Below, piece after piece: positions 8,802-18,149 of a DNA stretch of 64,000 nt. Source of the DNA: an uncultured Alistipes sp. Its GTDB lineage: Bacteria; Bacteroidota; Bacteroidia; Bacteroidales; Rikenellaceae. The stretch covers positions 1 to 64,000 of the forward strand of contig CANPHE010000010.1 of NCBI GenBank assembly GCA_947573795.1. Direction: 5' to 3'. The notes below the pieces were generated by a model. That model saw nothing but the letters and a program-made list of their open reading frames with translations. It made no database searches and had not been told where the DNA came from. The stretch's first letter is position 1. Every line of letters starts with the position of its first letter. A program made the translations under genes and the position numbers.

Positions 8802-10106
8802 TTATTTCTGCCGGAAATAAATCTGCATCGGCACACCCGAGAAATCCCAATGCTCGCGAATGTTGTTTTCCAGGAAACGCCGGTAGGGTTCCTTGATGTA
8901 CTGCGGCAGGTTGACGAAGAACGCAAATTGCGGCGTCGGCGTCGGCAGCTGCGTGATGTATTTGATCTTGATATACTTACCCTTCGTCGCAGGGGGCGGA
9001 TAATTCTCAATGAGCGGCAAGAGGTATTCGTTCAGCTCCGAGGTGGCGATGCGGCGTTTGCGCGACTGATAGACCCGCAGTGCGGTCTGCAACACGTCCA
9101 GAATGCGCTGTTTGTTGAGCACCGAGGTGAAGATGATCGGAATATCGTTGAACGGCGCGAGTTTCTTCTTCAAAAACTCCGTCCACTCCTTCAGCGTGTT
9201 GTTGTCCTTCTCCACGAGGTCCCACTTGTTGACCACGATCACGCAGCCCTTGCGGTTGCGAACGATCAGGTTGTGGATATTGAGGTCCTGCGACTCCAAC
9301 CCCTGCTGGGCATCGAGCATCAGGATGCAGACGTCCGAGCTCTCGATGGCACGGATCGAACGCATCACCGAATAGAACTCCAGGTCCTCCATCGTCTTGC
9401 CCTTCTTACGCATACCGGCCGTATCGACAAGGTAGAAATCCATGCCGTACTTATTGTAACGCGTATGGATCGAATCGCGCGTCGTACCCGCAATCGACGT
9501 AACGATGTTGCGTTCGTGCCCCAGCAACGCATTGGTCATCGACGACTTGCCGACATTCGGACGCCCGACGATGGTGATGCGCGGCAGGTCGTCCTGCTCC
9601 TCGGCGAAGGCATCCGCGGGCAGTGCTTCGAGGATGGCATCCATCAGATCACCCGTACCGCTTCCCGACATGGAGGAGATGCAGTAGGGATCGCCCAGCC
9701 CCAAGGCGTAAAACTCGTGCGACGAATAGATCTGGTCGTTGTTGTCGACCTTGTTGCAGACCAGAATCACCCGCTTCGAGGTACGGCGCAAGATATCGGC
9801 CATCAACATGTCAAGATCGGTGATTCCCGTCGAGACCTCCACCAAGAAGAGGATCACATCGGCCTCGTCGATGGCGAGCATCACCTGCCGGCGGATTTCA
9901 TCCTCGAAAATATCATCGGAATTGACCGTGTAACCGCCCGTATCGATCACCGAAAACTCCTTGCCGTTCCAATCCGTCTTGCCGTAATGACGGTCGCGGG
10001 TCGTTCCGGCCGTCGAGTCGACGATGGCTTTGCGTTCGCCCACCAAACGGTTGAAAAGAGTACTTTTGCCGACATTCGGACGGCCGACGATTGCTACCAG
10101 ACTCAT
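8802..10106 (-). CDS. der: ribosome biogenesis GTPase Der (EngA)
   Basis: The 434-residue protein has two tandem GTPase domains. Domain 1 has [16 protein letters not shown] and NKVD. Domain 2 has [27 protein letters not shown] and NKWD. A C-terminal KH-like domain ends near [13 protein letters not shown]. Der acts in 50S subunit maturation and is essential in most bacteria. Length and motif order are canonical. The start [11 protein letters not shown] is the usual Der N-terminus. It appears monocistronic, with family B repeats on both sides. Confidence 0.97.
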   Translation of the reverse strand: MSLVAIVGRPNVGKSTLFNRLVGERKAIVDSTAGTTRDRHYGKTDWNGKEFSVIDTGGYTVNSDDIFEDEIRRQVMLAIDEADVILFLVEVSTGITDLDMLMADILRRTSKRVILVCNKVDNNDQIYSSHEFYALGLGDPYCISSMSGSGTGDLMDAILEALPADAFAEEQDDLPRITIVGRPNVGKSSMTNALLGHERNIVTSIAGTTRDSIHTRYNKYGMDFYLVDTAGMRKKGKTMEDLEFYSVMRSIRAIESSDVCILMLDAQQGLESQDLNIHNLIVRNRKGCVIVVNKWDLVEKDNNTLKEWTEFLKKKLAPFNDIPIIFTSVLNKQRILDVLQTALRVYQSRKRRIATSELNEYLLPLIENYPPPATKGKYIKIKYITQLPTPTPQFAFFVNLPQYIKEPYRRFLENNIREHWDFSGVPMQIYFRQK

Positions 10107-10140
10107 TTTTTATATCTTGTTTATTATTATTCGTTTCAAC

Positions 10141-10158
10141 GCCCGGCTAAAAGCCGGG
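10141..10158. other. short GC hairpin upstream of der
   Basis: GCCCGGCT-AAA-AGCCGGGT forms an 8-bp stem between the antiporter end and the der start. A very similar CCCGGCTCTTAGCCGGG occurs near 56770. There is no clear T-run on the minus side, so terminator function is uncertain. Confidence 0.4.
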
Positions 10159-10182
10159 TTTAGGGTTGACTTTACGTTGCTG

Positions 10183-10240
10183 CGAACTGCAAGGCTTTAC
10201 CTTGCCATCTTCGGCGGCTGGGAGCACGATTCGCTGCTAT
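10183..10240. repeat. dispersed repeat family B copy 3
   Basis: GCGAACTGCAAGGCTTTACC and CTTGCCATCTTCGGCGGCT match the copy at 4490-4530. It lies in the 10107-10307 gap between two minus-strand genes. Confidence 0.5.
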
Positions 10241-10307
10241 TTCCCCATAAAGCCCCTCTTAGACGGACAAAGGTACGAAAAACTTTCCGATTGGCGAAAC
10301 GCGACCC

Positions 10308-12404
10308 TCAGATCGAAAGCAGCCGCTCGGTATCTCCCGCCTGAATGGGGAATACCAGCACGAAATTGTTCTCCGGAACGAGTTCTTCGAGCATGGCGGC
10401 GGCACGTGCCATGAGGGGATGGTAGGAAAGCCTGTCGCGGCGGCTCATCACCAGCCATACGCAATCATTGGGCCGCACCTCGCCCAACAGCGCGGGCAGC
10501 TCGTCCCACCCCTGTTCGCAGACCGTGTAGCCGGCGATATCGGGCTTGCGGCGGTTGCGGCGCAGGTGCTCGATCGTCGTCGCGGGGGCGAAAAAATGCA
10601 GCGGCGTTCCCGCATCGTGGGCCAGGTGGCGGATGCGCAGCAGCCAGGTCTGGAATCCCGCTTCGAGTTCGGCCTTGCGGGGCACGACGACCAGGTGACG
10701 TCTGACCGTCGCCATCGGCTGCCGCGAACGGTAGACGAAGGTCGTGACGTTGCTCTGCGCCAGCACGGCGGGAATGGTCTTGCCCAGAGCGGACGCCGTA
10801 CCCATCAACATCTCCGGGAGCATGACCGATCCGAACGTCGCCCGGTCGCGGTGCATGCCCAGCACCAGATCGGTGATGTTGCGTTCGCGCACGACATTGA
10901 CGATGGCGTTGACGATATTCACGTCGTAACGCAACAGGCTGTGGAGATGGATGTCGGCCCCGGCGGCGGCACGCACGGCCTCGTCGAGCAGCTTCCGCGC
11001 CCGCTTCTCCACCTGCGGATCGTCCCGGCTGCTGTCTACGGCATTGAGCCCGTAGAGACTCCGGTGGCGTTGTTTGGTCAGCGAGATACTCAACCCCACC
11101 AGCTCGGCGATATCCTCCTCGTACGACACCGGAATCAACACGTGTTCCCCGGCGACGCGCTCGGGCTGCTGCGCGGCATCGTGCAGGGCGATGTTGTGGG
11201 CGCCGCGCTGCGTGGCGAAGGTCGAGACGGTGCAGGTCGCCAGGATCATCAGGATCGTGCCGTTCAGCACGCTTTCATCGAGCAGGCGGATCGGCTCCCC
11301 GTCGGGCGTATGTCCCAGAATGACGTTATAGCCGACCATCACGGCGGCCAGCGTCGCGGCGACATGCGCCGAACTGAGTCCGAAGATCAACGTACGCTGA
11401 TCCCGCGAGAGGCGGAAAGTCTTCTGCGTGCAGTAGGCGGCTAGGTATTTCGCCACGGTAATCAACACGATCATCACGGCGGCGACCTCCAGGCTCTCCC
11501 AGTCGCGGAAGAAAGCCCGATAGTCGATCAACATCCCCACGCCGATCAAAAAGAACGGGATGAAGATGGCATGGCCGACGAATTCGATGCGGTTCATCAA
11601 CGGCGAGGTCCCGGGAATCAACCGATTGAGCGCCAGTCCCGAAAGGAAAGCCCCGATGATGGGTTCCAGCCCCGCCAGGTGTGCGAGCCACGCCCCCAGG
11701 AACACCAGCACCAGCACGAAAATATACTGCGACACGGCGTCGCTGCACCGTTTGAAAAACCAATGCGCCAACCGGGGGAACACGAAGACGATCACGGCGA
11801 TGCAGCCTACGACGGACAATCCGAGCCGCCACCAGAATCCCTCCTCGACGCTGTTCGTGGCCAGCCCGACGACGATCGTCAACAACAGCAGCGCCAGCGT
11901 ATCGGTGATGACCGTACCGCCGACGGCGATCGTCACGGCCTTGTCGCGCGAGATGCCCAATTTGCTCACGATCGGATAGGCGACGAGCGTCTGCGAGGCG
12001 AACAAACCCGCGAGCAGCACCGACGAATAGAGCGGAAATCCCAGCACGTAACGTCCGGCGAGAATCCCCATGCCGAGCGGAATGCAGAAGGTATAGAGTC
12101 CGAAAACCAGGCTCCGGCGGCTGTTGTGCCGGAAATCCGACATATCCATGTCGAGGCCCGAGAGGAACATGATGTAGAGCAGTCCGGCCGTACCCGAAAG
12201 AATGATGCTGCTGTCGCGCAATACGAGGTTCAACCCGTGGGGCCCGATCACCGCCCCGGCGATGATGAGCCCCAGCAGGTAGGGAATCTTGAGTTTGTTG
12301 AGCACGAGGGGTGCCGCGAGGATGATCGTCAGAATCAACAGAAACTTCAGAATCGGATCCTCGATCGGCAGCGTCGGCAGCGATATGGCGAGCGGGAGCA
12401 GCAT
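10308..12404 (-). CDS. CPA2 cation:proton antiporter with C-terminal Usp-like region
   Basis: The protein has 698 residues. Roughly the first 400 form the Na+/H+ exchanger domain with about 12 hydrophobic segments, including KIPYLLGLIIAGAVIGPHGL, the helix LYIMFLSGLDMDMSDF with its acidic pair, and HLAGLEPIIGAFLSGLALN. After about residue 420 comes a soluble part with a universal-stress-protein look (EHVLIPVSYEEDIAELVGL...ITDLVLGMHRDRATFG). Members exchange Na+ or K+ for H+ across the inner membrane. Ion specificity cannot be read from sequence. No partner gene is adjacent; a repeat-bearing gap of 314 bases precedes it. Confidence 0.88.
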   Translation of the reverse strand: MLLPLAISLPTLPIEDPILKFLLILTIILAAPLVLNKLKIPYLLGLIIAGAVIGPHGLNLVLRDSSIILSGTAGLLYIMFLSGLDMDMSDFRHNSRRSLVFGLYTFCIPLGMGILAGRYVLGFPLYSSVLLAGLFASQTLVAYPIVSKLGISRDKAVTIAVGGTVITDTLALLLLTIVVGLATNSVEEGFWWRLGLSVVGCIAVIVFVFPRLAHWFFKRCSDAVSQYIFVLVLVFLGAWLAHLAGLEPIIGAFLSGLALNRLIPGTSPLMNRIEFVGHAIFIPFFLIGVGMLIDYRAFFRDWESLEVAAVMIVLITVAKYLAAYCTQKTFRLSRDQRTLIFGLSSAHVAATLAAVMVGYNVILGHTPDGEPIRLLDESVLNGTILMILATCTVSTFATQRGAHNIALHDAAQQPERVAGEHVLIPVSYEEDIAELVGLSISLTKQRHRSLYGLNAVDSSRDDPQVEKRARKLLDEAVRAAAGADIHLHSLLRYDVNIVNAIVNVVRERNITDLVLGMHRDRATFGSVMLPEMLMGTASALGKTIPAVLAQSNVTTFVYRSRQPMATVRRHLVVVPRKAELEAGFQTWLLRIRHLAHDAGTPLHFFAPATTIEHLRRNRRKPDIAGYTVCEQGWDELPALLGEVRPNDCVWLVMSRRDRLSYHPLMARAAAMLEELVPENNFVLVFPIQAGDTERLLSI

Positions 12405-12439
12405 CGGCGGTTCTATTCGAAATTAAAATACATCATTCA

Positions 12440-12530
12440 AACCCCGCCACCTTGCGGGTCGCACCCGAAGCCCCTGCCTGCGGCGAGAGGGGTTGCAAAC
12501 GCGGCCTTTGGGCGCGAGACTTCAGCCACC
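12440..12530 (+). repeat. dispersed repeat family A, degenerate copy, in the 12405-12718 gap
   Basis: TTGCGGGTCGCACCCGAAGC, then GAGAGGGGTTGCAAACGCGG and CCTTTGGGCGCG match the word order of the copies at 24914-25294, 46830-46960 and 63500-63615. It runs in the direction of the downstream gene at 12719. The rest of the gap shows no gene. Confidence 0.5.
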
Positions 12531-12718
12531 CGAAACGCAATTGCGATCGAAAGACTGAGACTGTGCAACGTTACTTATACAAATATAATCATTTCCGAGG
12601 GCTTTTCCAAATCCCGTGACATTTTCGAGCGCCCGGCCGGCGAAAACGTTTTTTTCGCCGAAGAACCCGCAGGTACGGATTTTGCAGGAACGACATATCA
12701 TCGAAAAAATGAAACGTT

Positions 12719-12976
12719 ATGTACTTCTTATGGTATTTGCTTATCGGCTTGGTGGCCGGATGGATCGCCAATCTGATCGTCAAAGGTAACGGATCGGGAC
12801 TCGTCGTCAACCTGATCGTAGGATTAATCGGCGGCCTGCTGGGCGGCTGGATCGTCTCGTGGTTCGGTTGGGTACCGACCGGCACGGGCGGCACGCTGCT
12901 GGCATCCGTCATCGGCGCCGTGGTGCTGCTGTGGATCGTCTCGCTGTTCACACGGCATCCAAAACCGGCGAAATAG
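12719..12976 (+). CDS. GlsB/YeaQ/YmgE family stress response membrane protein
   Basis: The 85-residue protein is almost entirely hydrophobic: three predicted transmembrane helices with glycine-rich faces (GLVAGWIANLIVKG, NLIVGLIGGLLGGWIV, LLASVIGAVVLLWIVSLF). This is the transglycosylase-associated/GlsB pattern. Family members are small inner-membrane proteins induced by general stress, with unknown mechanism. The gene is followed after 167 bases by another small stress-type protein. Confidence 0.9.
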   Translation: MYFLWYLLIGLVAGWIANLIVKGNGSGLVVNLIVGLIGGLLGGWIVSWFGWVPTGTGGTLLASVIGAVVLLWIVSLFTRHPKPAK

Positions 12977-13143
12977 ACCGTAGAAAACACGCGCATGTTT
13001 GCACGGAACGGTTTTCCGCTTCCCGGATACACCCGAAGGGGTTCTGCGCCCTTTCGAAGGAGCCGCAGAGCGATCGGGCCCGGACGCGGATATCGTTCTT
13101 CGCAAAATCGCGCAATCATCCAATCATTAAAAACAACTGCATT

Positions 13144-13476
13144 ATGGACAAGAAAACCAATTTCAACGAGAAAGACGGGATGAACACCGCCCGCAACCAG
13201 TCCGGCTACGCAGGTCAGGACAAAAAACAGCAGAGCCAGGGCCAGCAGTACGGCCCAAGTACCCCGAACCAGAAGCCGTGCGGCTGCTCCGACAAACAGG
13301 GCGAAGGGATCAAGGATACGATGAAATCGGGCATGGACAAAGGCATCGACAAAGCCAAGGAGTACGGTTCGAAAGTCAAAGAGACCGTCAAGGAGAACGT
13401 TTCCGACGCTGCCCACAAGGTGAAAGAGGTCGCTTCGGAGACCTACGACCACATCAAGGAACAGGTGCGTCGATAA
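13144..13476 (+). CDS. small hydrophilic LEA/apolipoprotein-like protein
   Basis: The 110-residue charged protein has no signal peptide or membrane segment. The first half is Gln/Asn/Gly-rich with a single CGC. From about residue 50 there is an amphipathic helix with 11-residue periodicity (DKAKEYGSKVKETVKENVSD and DAAHKVKEVASE), the pattern of LEA group 3 or CsbD/YtxH-type stress proteins. A role in desiccation or envelope stress is inference only. It follows the GlsB-type gene and ends at a strong hairpin. Confidence 0.72.
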   Translation: MDKKTNFNEKDGMNTARNQSGYAGQDKKQQSQGQQYGPSTPNQKPCGCSDKQGEGIKDTMKSGMDKGIDKAKEYGSKVKETVKENVSDAAHKVKEVASETYDHIKEQVRR

Positions 13477-13493
13477 GGCATCCGCCGCAACCG

Positions 13494-13537
13494 AAAGGAG
13501 GTATGACAGAACATCTGTTTTGTCGTACCTCCTTTTG
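13494..13537 (+). terminator. terminator after the LEA-like gene
   Basis: AAAGGAGGTATGACAGAA pairs with TTTTGTCGTACCTCCTTTT around a 6-base loop and ends in T. It begins 18 bases after the stop codon. Confidence 0.8.
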
Positions 13538-13544
13538 TTGGGTC

Positions 13545-13800
13545 CGAATGGAGCGAGGCTGCGCCTTGCCGTCTCCGGACGCAAACTGCGGCTCTCGGAG
13601 CCGCGCGAGCCGTAGCCTCCGGGCGGCGGAGGCTCGCTATACTCGCCCCGCAGGCTACGACTCGCCCTCCACAATCCTTTCCGCAAACTCAACGCCATAG
13701 GCGTTGCACCTTCGGTGCGACGCAACCGGCCGCCGAAGATGATGATTCCGGAAAACTGCGATTCTTCGGACTGCGCGAGCCGTAACCGCCCCCGAGCGAA
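13545..13800. repeat. dispersed repeat family B copy 4, in the 13538-13893 gap
   Basis: This is the longest copy. It holds GCTGCGCCTTGCCGTCTCCG, GCGAGCCGTAGCCTCCGGGC, GCAGGCTACGACTCGCCCTC and CCGCCGAAGATGATGATTCC. The central part is nearly the reverse complement of 48780-48895. No gene is supported here. Confidence 0.65.
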
Positions 13801-13842
13801 AACTCGCTCTCCACAGAACACCCGCTCTTACTATTGCCGGAC

Positions 13843-13898
13843 AATTCTTAATTCTTAATTTTGAATTCTGAATTCTGAATTCCGAATTACGAATTACG
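13843..13898. repeat. 7-bp AATTCNN array overlapping the regulator stop codon
   Basis: Eight heptamers occur in register: AATTCTT x2, AATTTTG, AATTCTG x2, AATTCCG and AATTACG x2. The last unit provides the TAA stop of the minus-strand regulator at 13894-13896. Confidence 0.75.
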
Positions 13899-16800
13899 AA
13901 GCCTCCTCCTCGTCGACCTTGCCTCGACGCCGACGATACTGCATGGGGCTGATCCGGTACATGTCCTTGAAGCATTTGCTGAAATGACGCAGCGTGCTGA
14001 AGCCCAGCAGATCGCAGATATCCGTAACGTTGAGTTCGTCGTTGTTGAGCAACATCTCGGCCGCACGCCGCAGTTTGATGGTCATGATGAACTCGGAAGG
14101 CGTTTGCCCCGAAATGGCTTTCAGTTTGACGAACAGCTTGGTGCGGGCCATGCACATCTCCTTGGCGAACTGGTTGATATTGAACTCCGGATTGCGGATA
14201 TTGGCCTCGATAACGGCCATCGCCCGGTCGAGGAACTCCCGGTCGAGTTTGGTGTAGACCAAATTCTGCGGCTCGACGTGCTGTTGATGGCGGAACTTCT
14301 CGCGAAGCACGATACGACTGTTTATCAAGTTATTGCACCGTGATATCAGGATATTCGCATTGAAGGGCTTGGTGATGTAGTCGTCGGCCCCGACCTGGAA
14401 CCCCAGAATGTTGTTCGCCGCCGAAGCATAGGCCGTCAGGGCGACGAAGGGAATATGACTCGTATCGAAATCGGTCTTCACCGCCTTGCAGAGTTCGAGT
14501 CCGTTCATGCGCGGCATCACGACGTCGCTGACGATGATGTCCGGCACGAAATTCTTCATGCGCTCCAGCGCATCGATGCCGTCCACGGCGATCTCCACTT
14601 CGTAATAGTCGCGGAACACGTCGCTCAACAGTTCGCGCAGGTGTTCGTCGTCCTCGACGACGAGCATCCGGTATTTCTCTTTGCGTCCGGACTGCTCCGC
14701 AGCCATCGTATCGGCGGTTTGCGCCAGTTCGGCTTCGACCGCGACGGACTCCGCATCCGGCTGCTCGGGCTCGACGAGCGGAACGACGACCGACGGACGG
14801 CTCTCGACCAGCGTACTTTCCCCCTCGGCGATCTGCCCGTCGCTCAGATGGGCGCGCCCCAGACGCAGCCGCACGATGAAGACCGAACCTTGTCCTTCGA
14901 CGCTCTCCACCTCGATCGTGCCGCCGTGCAATTCGACGATACCTTTGGTGAGGGCCAATCCGATGCCCGAACCGACATGTACCGTATCCGTACGGTAGAA
15001 GCGCTGGAAGATGAGGTCGAGCTCCCCGGCCGGAATGCCCTTACCGTTGTCCTCGACCCGAACGACGGCTTCGTGCGCATCGGCCGAGACGCTGAGCACG
15101 ATGCGGCCCTTCTCCCGTTCGGTGTATTTCAGCGCGTTGGACAGCAGGTTGTTGACGACCTTCTGCATCTGACGTTCGTCGTACCACACCGCGATACGCT
15201 CCTGCGTCGTGCGGAATTGCATCTCGATGCCCCGCGTCCGGGCATATTCGCGATAAAGCGTATAATTCTCGCGCAGGAACCGCACCAGATCGTTTTCCGT
15301 GGCGCGAATCTTCATGAAGCCCTGTTCGTGCTTGCGGAAGTCGAGCAGCTCGCCGGTCAGACTTTGGAGGCTCATGCTGCTTTTATAGATGAGCATCAAT
15401 TTCTTGTAGATCCTCGGATCGGATATGCGCGACTGGATCATCGACTCGACATGTCCGATGATGACCGTCAGCGGCGTGCGGAATTCGTGCGCCACGTTGG
15501 TGAAGAACCGCAGCTTGCTCTTGCCCAGTTCCTCCTGGTCGTGGCTGCGCTTGCGTTCGTACTCCAGCGACGTAAGCAGCTGCATGTGGTTCAGTCGCGA
15601 GCGAATACCCAGGAAAAGCAGCGCACCGAACAATAGGACATAGAGCATCCAGGCCCACCAACGGTCGTACCACGGCGGCAATATGCGCAACGCGAAGGAG
15701 TGCGTGGCCGAAACCGTCCCGTTCTTATCGATGGCACGCACCTGCAACTCGTACCACCCCGGCTGGAGGTTGACCAGCGTGACGGTATTGCCGTCGGGCA
15801 TCGAAGCCCACGCATCGTCGTTGCGCCAATGGAGCCGGTATTCGAGGCTCGTCGAGGCGAACGCCAGGTTCGGAACCGCGTATTTGACCGCGAGCGTAGA
15901 CATGCGGGACGAGGAAAGGCGCAATTCCGGTTTGCGTTTTCCGTCTTCGGAGCCGTCGAGCAGCGCCAAAGCCTGCTCGCGATCGTCGATGCGCAGACTC
16001 ATGGGGAAAATCTGCGTAGAGGGTTTCGTCACGGTGATATCCTCCATCCGGAACGAAACCATGCCGTCGATACCGCCCACGAAGAGCGTGCTGTCCGAAG
16101 CGATGAACAGCGCATCCTGGTTAATCATCTGCAACGGCACTTCGCGGCGCGTCTGCTGCTTGAGCATGCGGTGCGCATCGTAATCGAGCATGTTGATGCC
16201 GTTGCTGGCCGTGACGACGAACCGCCCGTCGGAGAGCTCGGCGATGCTGCATATGCGGTTGCCGGAGAAGTTGTTCAGGTGCTCGAAACGGGTCTGCGCA
16301 GGATGGAACAGATACACGCCGTCGTTCTCCGTGCCGACCCAGATACGTCCCGCCGAATCCTCGTAGAGATGCGACGCCGAGAGATTTCCCGAGAGCGATT
16401 TATCGCTCCCGAAACGGTAGGAAAGCATTCGCTGCTGCGCGAAGTCGTACCGGTAAAGCATCGGGTCCTTCCCGGCGAGCCACAACCCGCCGCCCTCGTT
16501 CGAGAGGCATAATTCGCTGATGAGGCCCGTATGATCGGCTCCGGGGAGCCGTTCGAAACGCTCCGTCTCGGGCGAGAAAGCCCACACCCCGCCGTGCGTG
16601 GCCAGCAGCAGCCGATCCCGCCACGGCACGATCTGCCGCACGATCTGCGAAAGCGCATCCTTGGGCCCCGTCGACGGCGGCACGTATTGCCGCAAGCGCC
16701 CCGAGGCCGTATCGTAGCGGAAAAGTCCGCCCAGGTGGGTGCCGAGCCACAGCGCCCGGCGGCTGCGGTCGTAATAGAAATTCTTGATGTTGTTGTAAGA

Positions 16801-17994
16801 ATCTCCCCCCCCCGCAACGGGATTGCTCAGCGTGCGCACCTGTCGGTAATGCCCCGTCGTGCGGTCGTAATGGCAGAAACCGCCCACCTCGGTGGCGATA
16901 TAGAGGTTGCCGCGTTCGTCCTCGGTGATGCCGCTGACGATGGGCGAACTCAGCCCGCCGTGCTCATCGTCCGAAACATTGTACTTGCGGTAGGAGTTGT
17001 GATCGGGATCGAAGCGGTAGATGCCTTCGAAATAGGTTCCGATCCAGAGGTTGTTCTGTCCGTCGTCGACGATGCTCCAGACCGAAGTGGAGCCGATGCC
17101 GTTTCCATGTCCCAGGTCGGCATAACGTCCCAGCGCGGAGTGGCGGCAGAACGTGCGGGTCTGCTCGTCGAAGGTGCAGAATCCGTCGAAAGTGCCGATA
17201 TAGATTCTTCCGGCGGCATCCTCGCAGAACGTGCGGACGAAATCGGAACCGATCGTGCGGGGATCGCGTGCGGAATAGGCGAACCGTTCGAAACTCCGCA
17301 ATCCGTTTTCCGACAGAAAAAGCCCGTCCTTCTCCGTGCCGATCCAGAAACGGCCGCGGGTATCGCGATAAATGGCGGTCACCGAGAGATCGGGAATCAA
17401 CCGGCACTCCTCGATGGCGGCATCGGCGCGTCGGCGCAGCAGATAGAGACCGTGATTGCGGGTGCCGACGAGCAGATGACGTTCGTCGGGATCGACCAGC
17501 AGCGCCGAAATCTCGACCGAAGCGTCGCAAAGCGCATAAAGCGGCTCGATCTCGTCGCCGCGCATGCGTTCGATCCGATTCCGGCGAGCGAGGTAGAGCC
17601 CGTCGGCATAGCAGATCTGGTAGCCCTCTCCCGTGCGGAGCGTCGTGAAGCGATTGCTCCGCATGTCGTATTGGGCGACGCCGTCGAGCGTCTGGACCCA
17701 GATTTTCCCGTCACGGTTGCCCGTGACGCGCAGGATATTGTCGCAAAAGAGCGATTCGGGATCGTCGGGATCGGTCTTGAAGACCGTGAAGTCGTATCCC
17801 GACCAAAGATTGAGCCCCTCGGGCGTTCCGATCCAGATCAGGTTGCGTTCGTCGACATACATCGAGATCACCGAATAGTGCGACAGACCTTCCGCCACAC
17901 CGATATGCCGGTAGTTGAACTCGTGAGCGGCCGCAACGGATGCTCCCGCGAGCGACGCGAGCAGCAACAGCAGAAAGGCGGCGAATCGTTTCAT
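13894..17994 (-). CDS. hybrid two-component system regulator (HTCS) of the glycan locus
   Basis: The protein has 1366 residues starting MKRFAAFLLLLLASLAG, a signal peptide or anchor; an ATG 18 codons upstream lies before the predicted transcription start. Domains are: two-component propeller repeats (IWIGTPEGLNLW, LWLGTHLGGLFRYD and similar) over the first ~700 residues; a Y_Y_Y domain near 740; a transmembrane helix near 785; a histidine kinase with His ~836 in NVAHEFRTPLT; an ATPase domain (NNLLSNALKYT, VEDNGKGI, GSGIGLALTKG); a receiver with Asp ~1157 in IVSDVVMPRMNG; and a C-terminal AraC-type HTH. HTCS proteins sense periplasmic oligosaccharides, classically unsaturated disaccharides for GAG loci, and activate the neighbouring genes. 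The lyase and GH88 genes next door fit that. Confidence 0.95.
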   Translation of the reverse strand: MKRFAAFLLLLLASLAGASVAAAHEFNYRHIGVAEGLSHYSVISMYVDERNLIWIGTPEGLNLWSGYDFTVFKTDPDDPESLFCDNILRVTGNRDGKIWVQTLDGVAQYDMRSNRFTTLRTGEGYQICYADGLYLARRNRIERMRGDEIEPLYALCDASVEISALLVDPDERHLLVGTRNHGLYLLRRRADAAIEECRLIPDLSVTAIYRDTRGRFWIGTEKDGLFLSENGLRSFERFAYSARDPRTIGSDFVRTFCEDAAGRIYIGTFDGFCTFDEQTRTFCRHSALGRYADLGHGNGIGSTSVWSIVDDGQNNLWIGTYFEGIYRFDPDHNSYRKYNVSDDEHGGLSSPIVSGITEDERGNLYIATEVGGFCHYDRTTGHYRQVRTLSNPVAGGGDSYNNIKNFYYDRSRRALWLGTHLGGLFRYDTASGRLRQYVPPSTGPKDALSQIVRQIVPWRDRLLLATHGGVWAFSPETERFERLPGADHTGLISELCLSNEGGGLWLAGKDPMLYRYDFAQQRMLSYRFGSDKSLSGNLSASHLYEDSAGRIWVGTENDGVYLFHPAQTRFEHLNNFSGNRICSIAELSDGRFVVTASNGINMLDYDAHRMLKQQTRREVPLQMINQDALFIASDSTLFVGGIDGMVSFRMEDITVTKPSTQIFPMSLRIDDREQALALLDGSEDGKRKPELRLSSSRMSTLAVKYAVPNLAFASTSLEYRLHWRNDDAWASMPDGNTVTLVNLQPGWYELQVRAIDKNGTVSATHSFALRILPPWYDRWWAWMLYVLLFGALLFLGIRSRLNHMQLLTSLEYERKRSHDQEELGKSKLRFFTNVAHEFRTPLTVIIGHVESMIQSRISDPRIYKKLMLIYKSSMSLQSLTGELLDFRKHEQGFMKIRATENDLVRFLRENYTLYREYARTRGIEMQFRTTQERIAVWYDERQMQKVVNNLLSNALKYTEREKGRIVLSVSADAHEAVVRVEDNGKGIPAGELDLIFQRFYRTDTVHVGSGIGLALTKGIVELHGGTIEVESVEGQGSVFIVRLRLGRAHLSDGQIAEGESTLVESRPSVVVPLVEPEQPDAESVAVEAELAQTADTMAAEQSGRKEKYRMLVVEDDEHLRELLSDVFRDYYEVEIAVDGIDALERMKNFVPDIIVSDVVMPRMNGLELCKAVKTDFDTSHIPFVALTAYASAANNILGFQVGADDYITKPFNANILISRCNNLINSRIVLREKFRHQQHVEPQNLVYTKLDREFLDRAMAVIEANIRNPEFNINQFAKEMCMARTKLFVKLKAISGQTPSEFIMTIKLRRAAEMLLNNDELNVTDICDLLGFSTLRHFSKCFKDMYRISPMQYRRRRGKVDEEEAS

Positions 17995-18045
17995 GGTCAA
18001 AGGTCGGTCGGCAGCCGTATCGATCGGCGAAGCGCTCCGTATTGA

Positions 18046-18053
18046 CAAATATA
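18046..18053 (-). promoter_or_regulatory. -7 element for the HTCS gene
   Basis: The minus strand reads TATATTTG, an exact TAnnTTTG match, about 52 bases upstream of the MKRF start. A clear -33 TTTG is not seen. Confidence 0.55.
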
Positions 18054-18110
18054 GGAAAATTTACGGAAATCGGAGCGCATTCCGTATCGAATTCTTCATT
18101 TCGCCCCCTC

Positions 18111-18140
18111 AAAACAGACACGGGGCCTCTCCGGCCCCGT
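18111..18140 (-). terminator. terminator after the heparinase-like gene
   Basis: On the minus strand ACGGGGCC-GGAGA-GGCCCCGT is followed by GTCTGTTTT, just past the stop at 18150. Confidence 0.6.
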
Positions 18141-18149
18141 ATCGATCTC

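Noticed and set aside
13843..13898. CRISPR array
   Set aside because: The 7-bp period is far too short, with no conserved long repeats or unique spacers.
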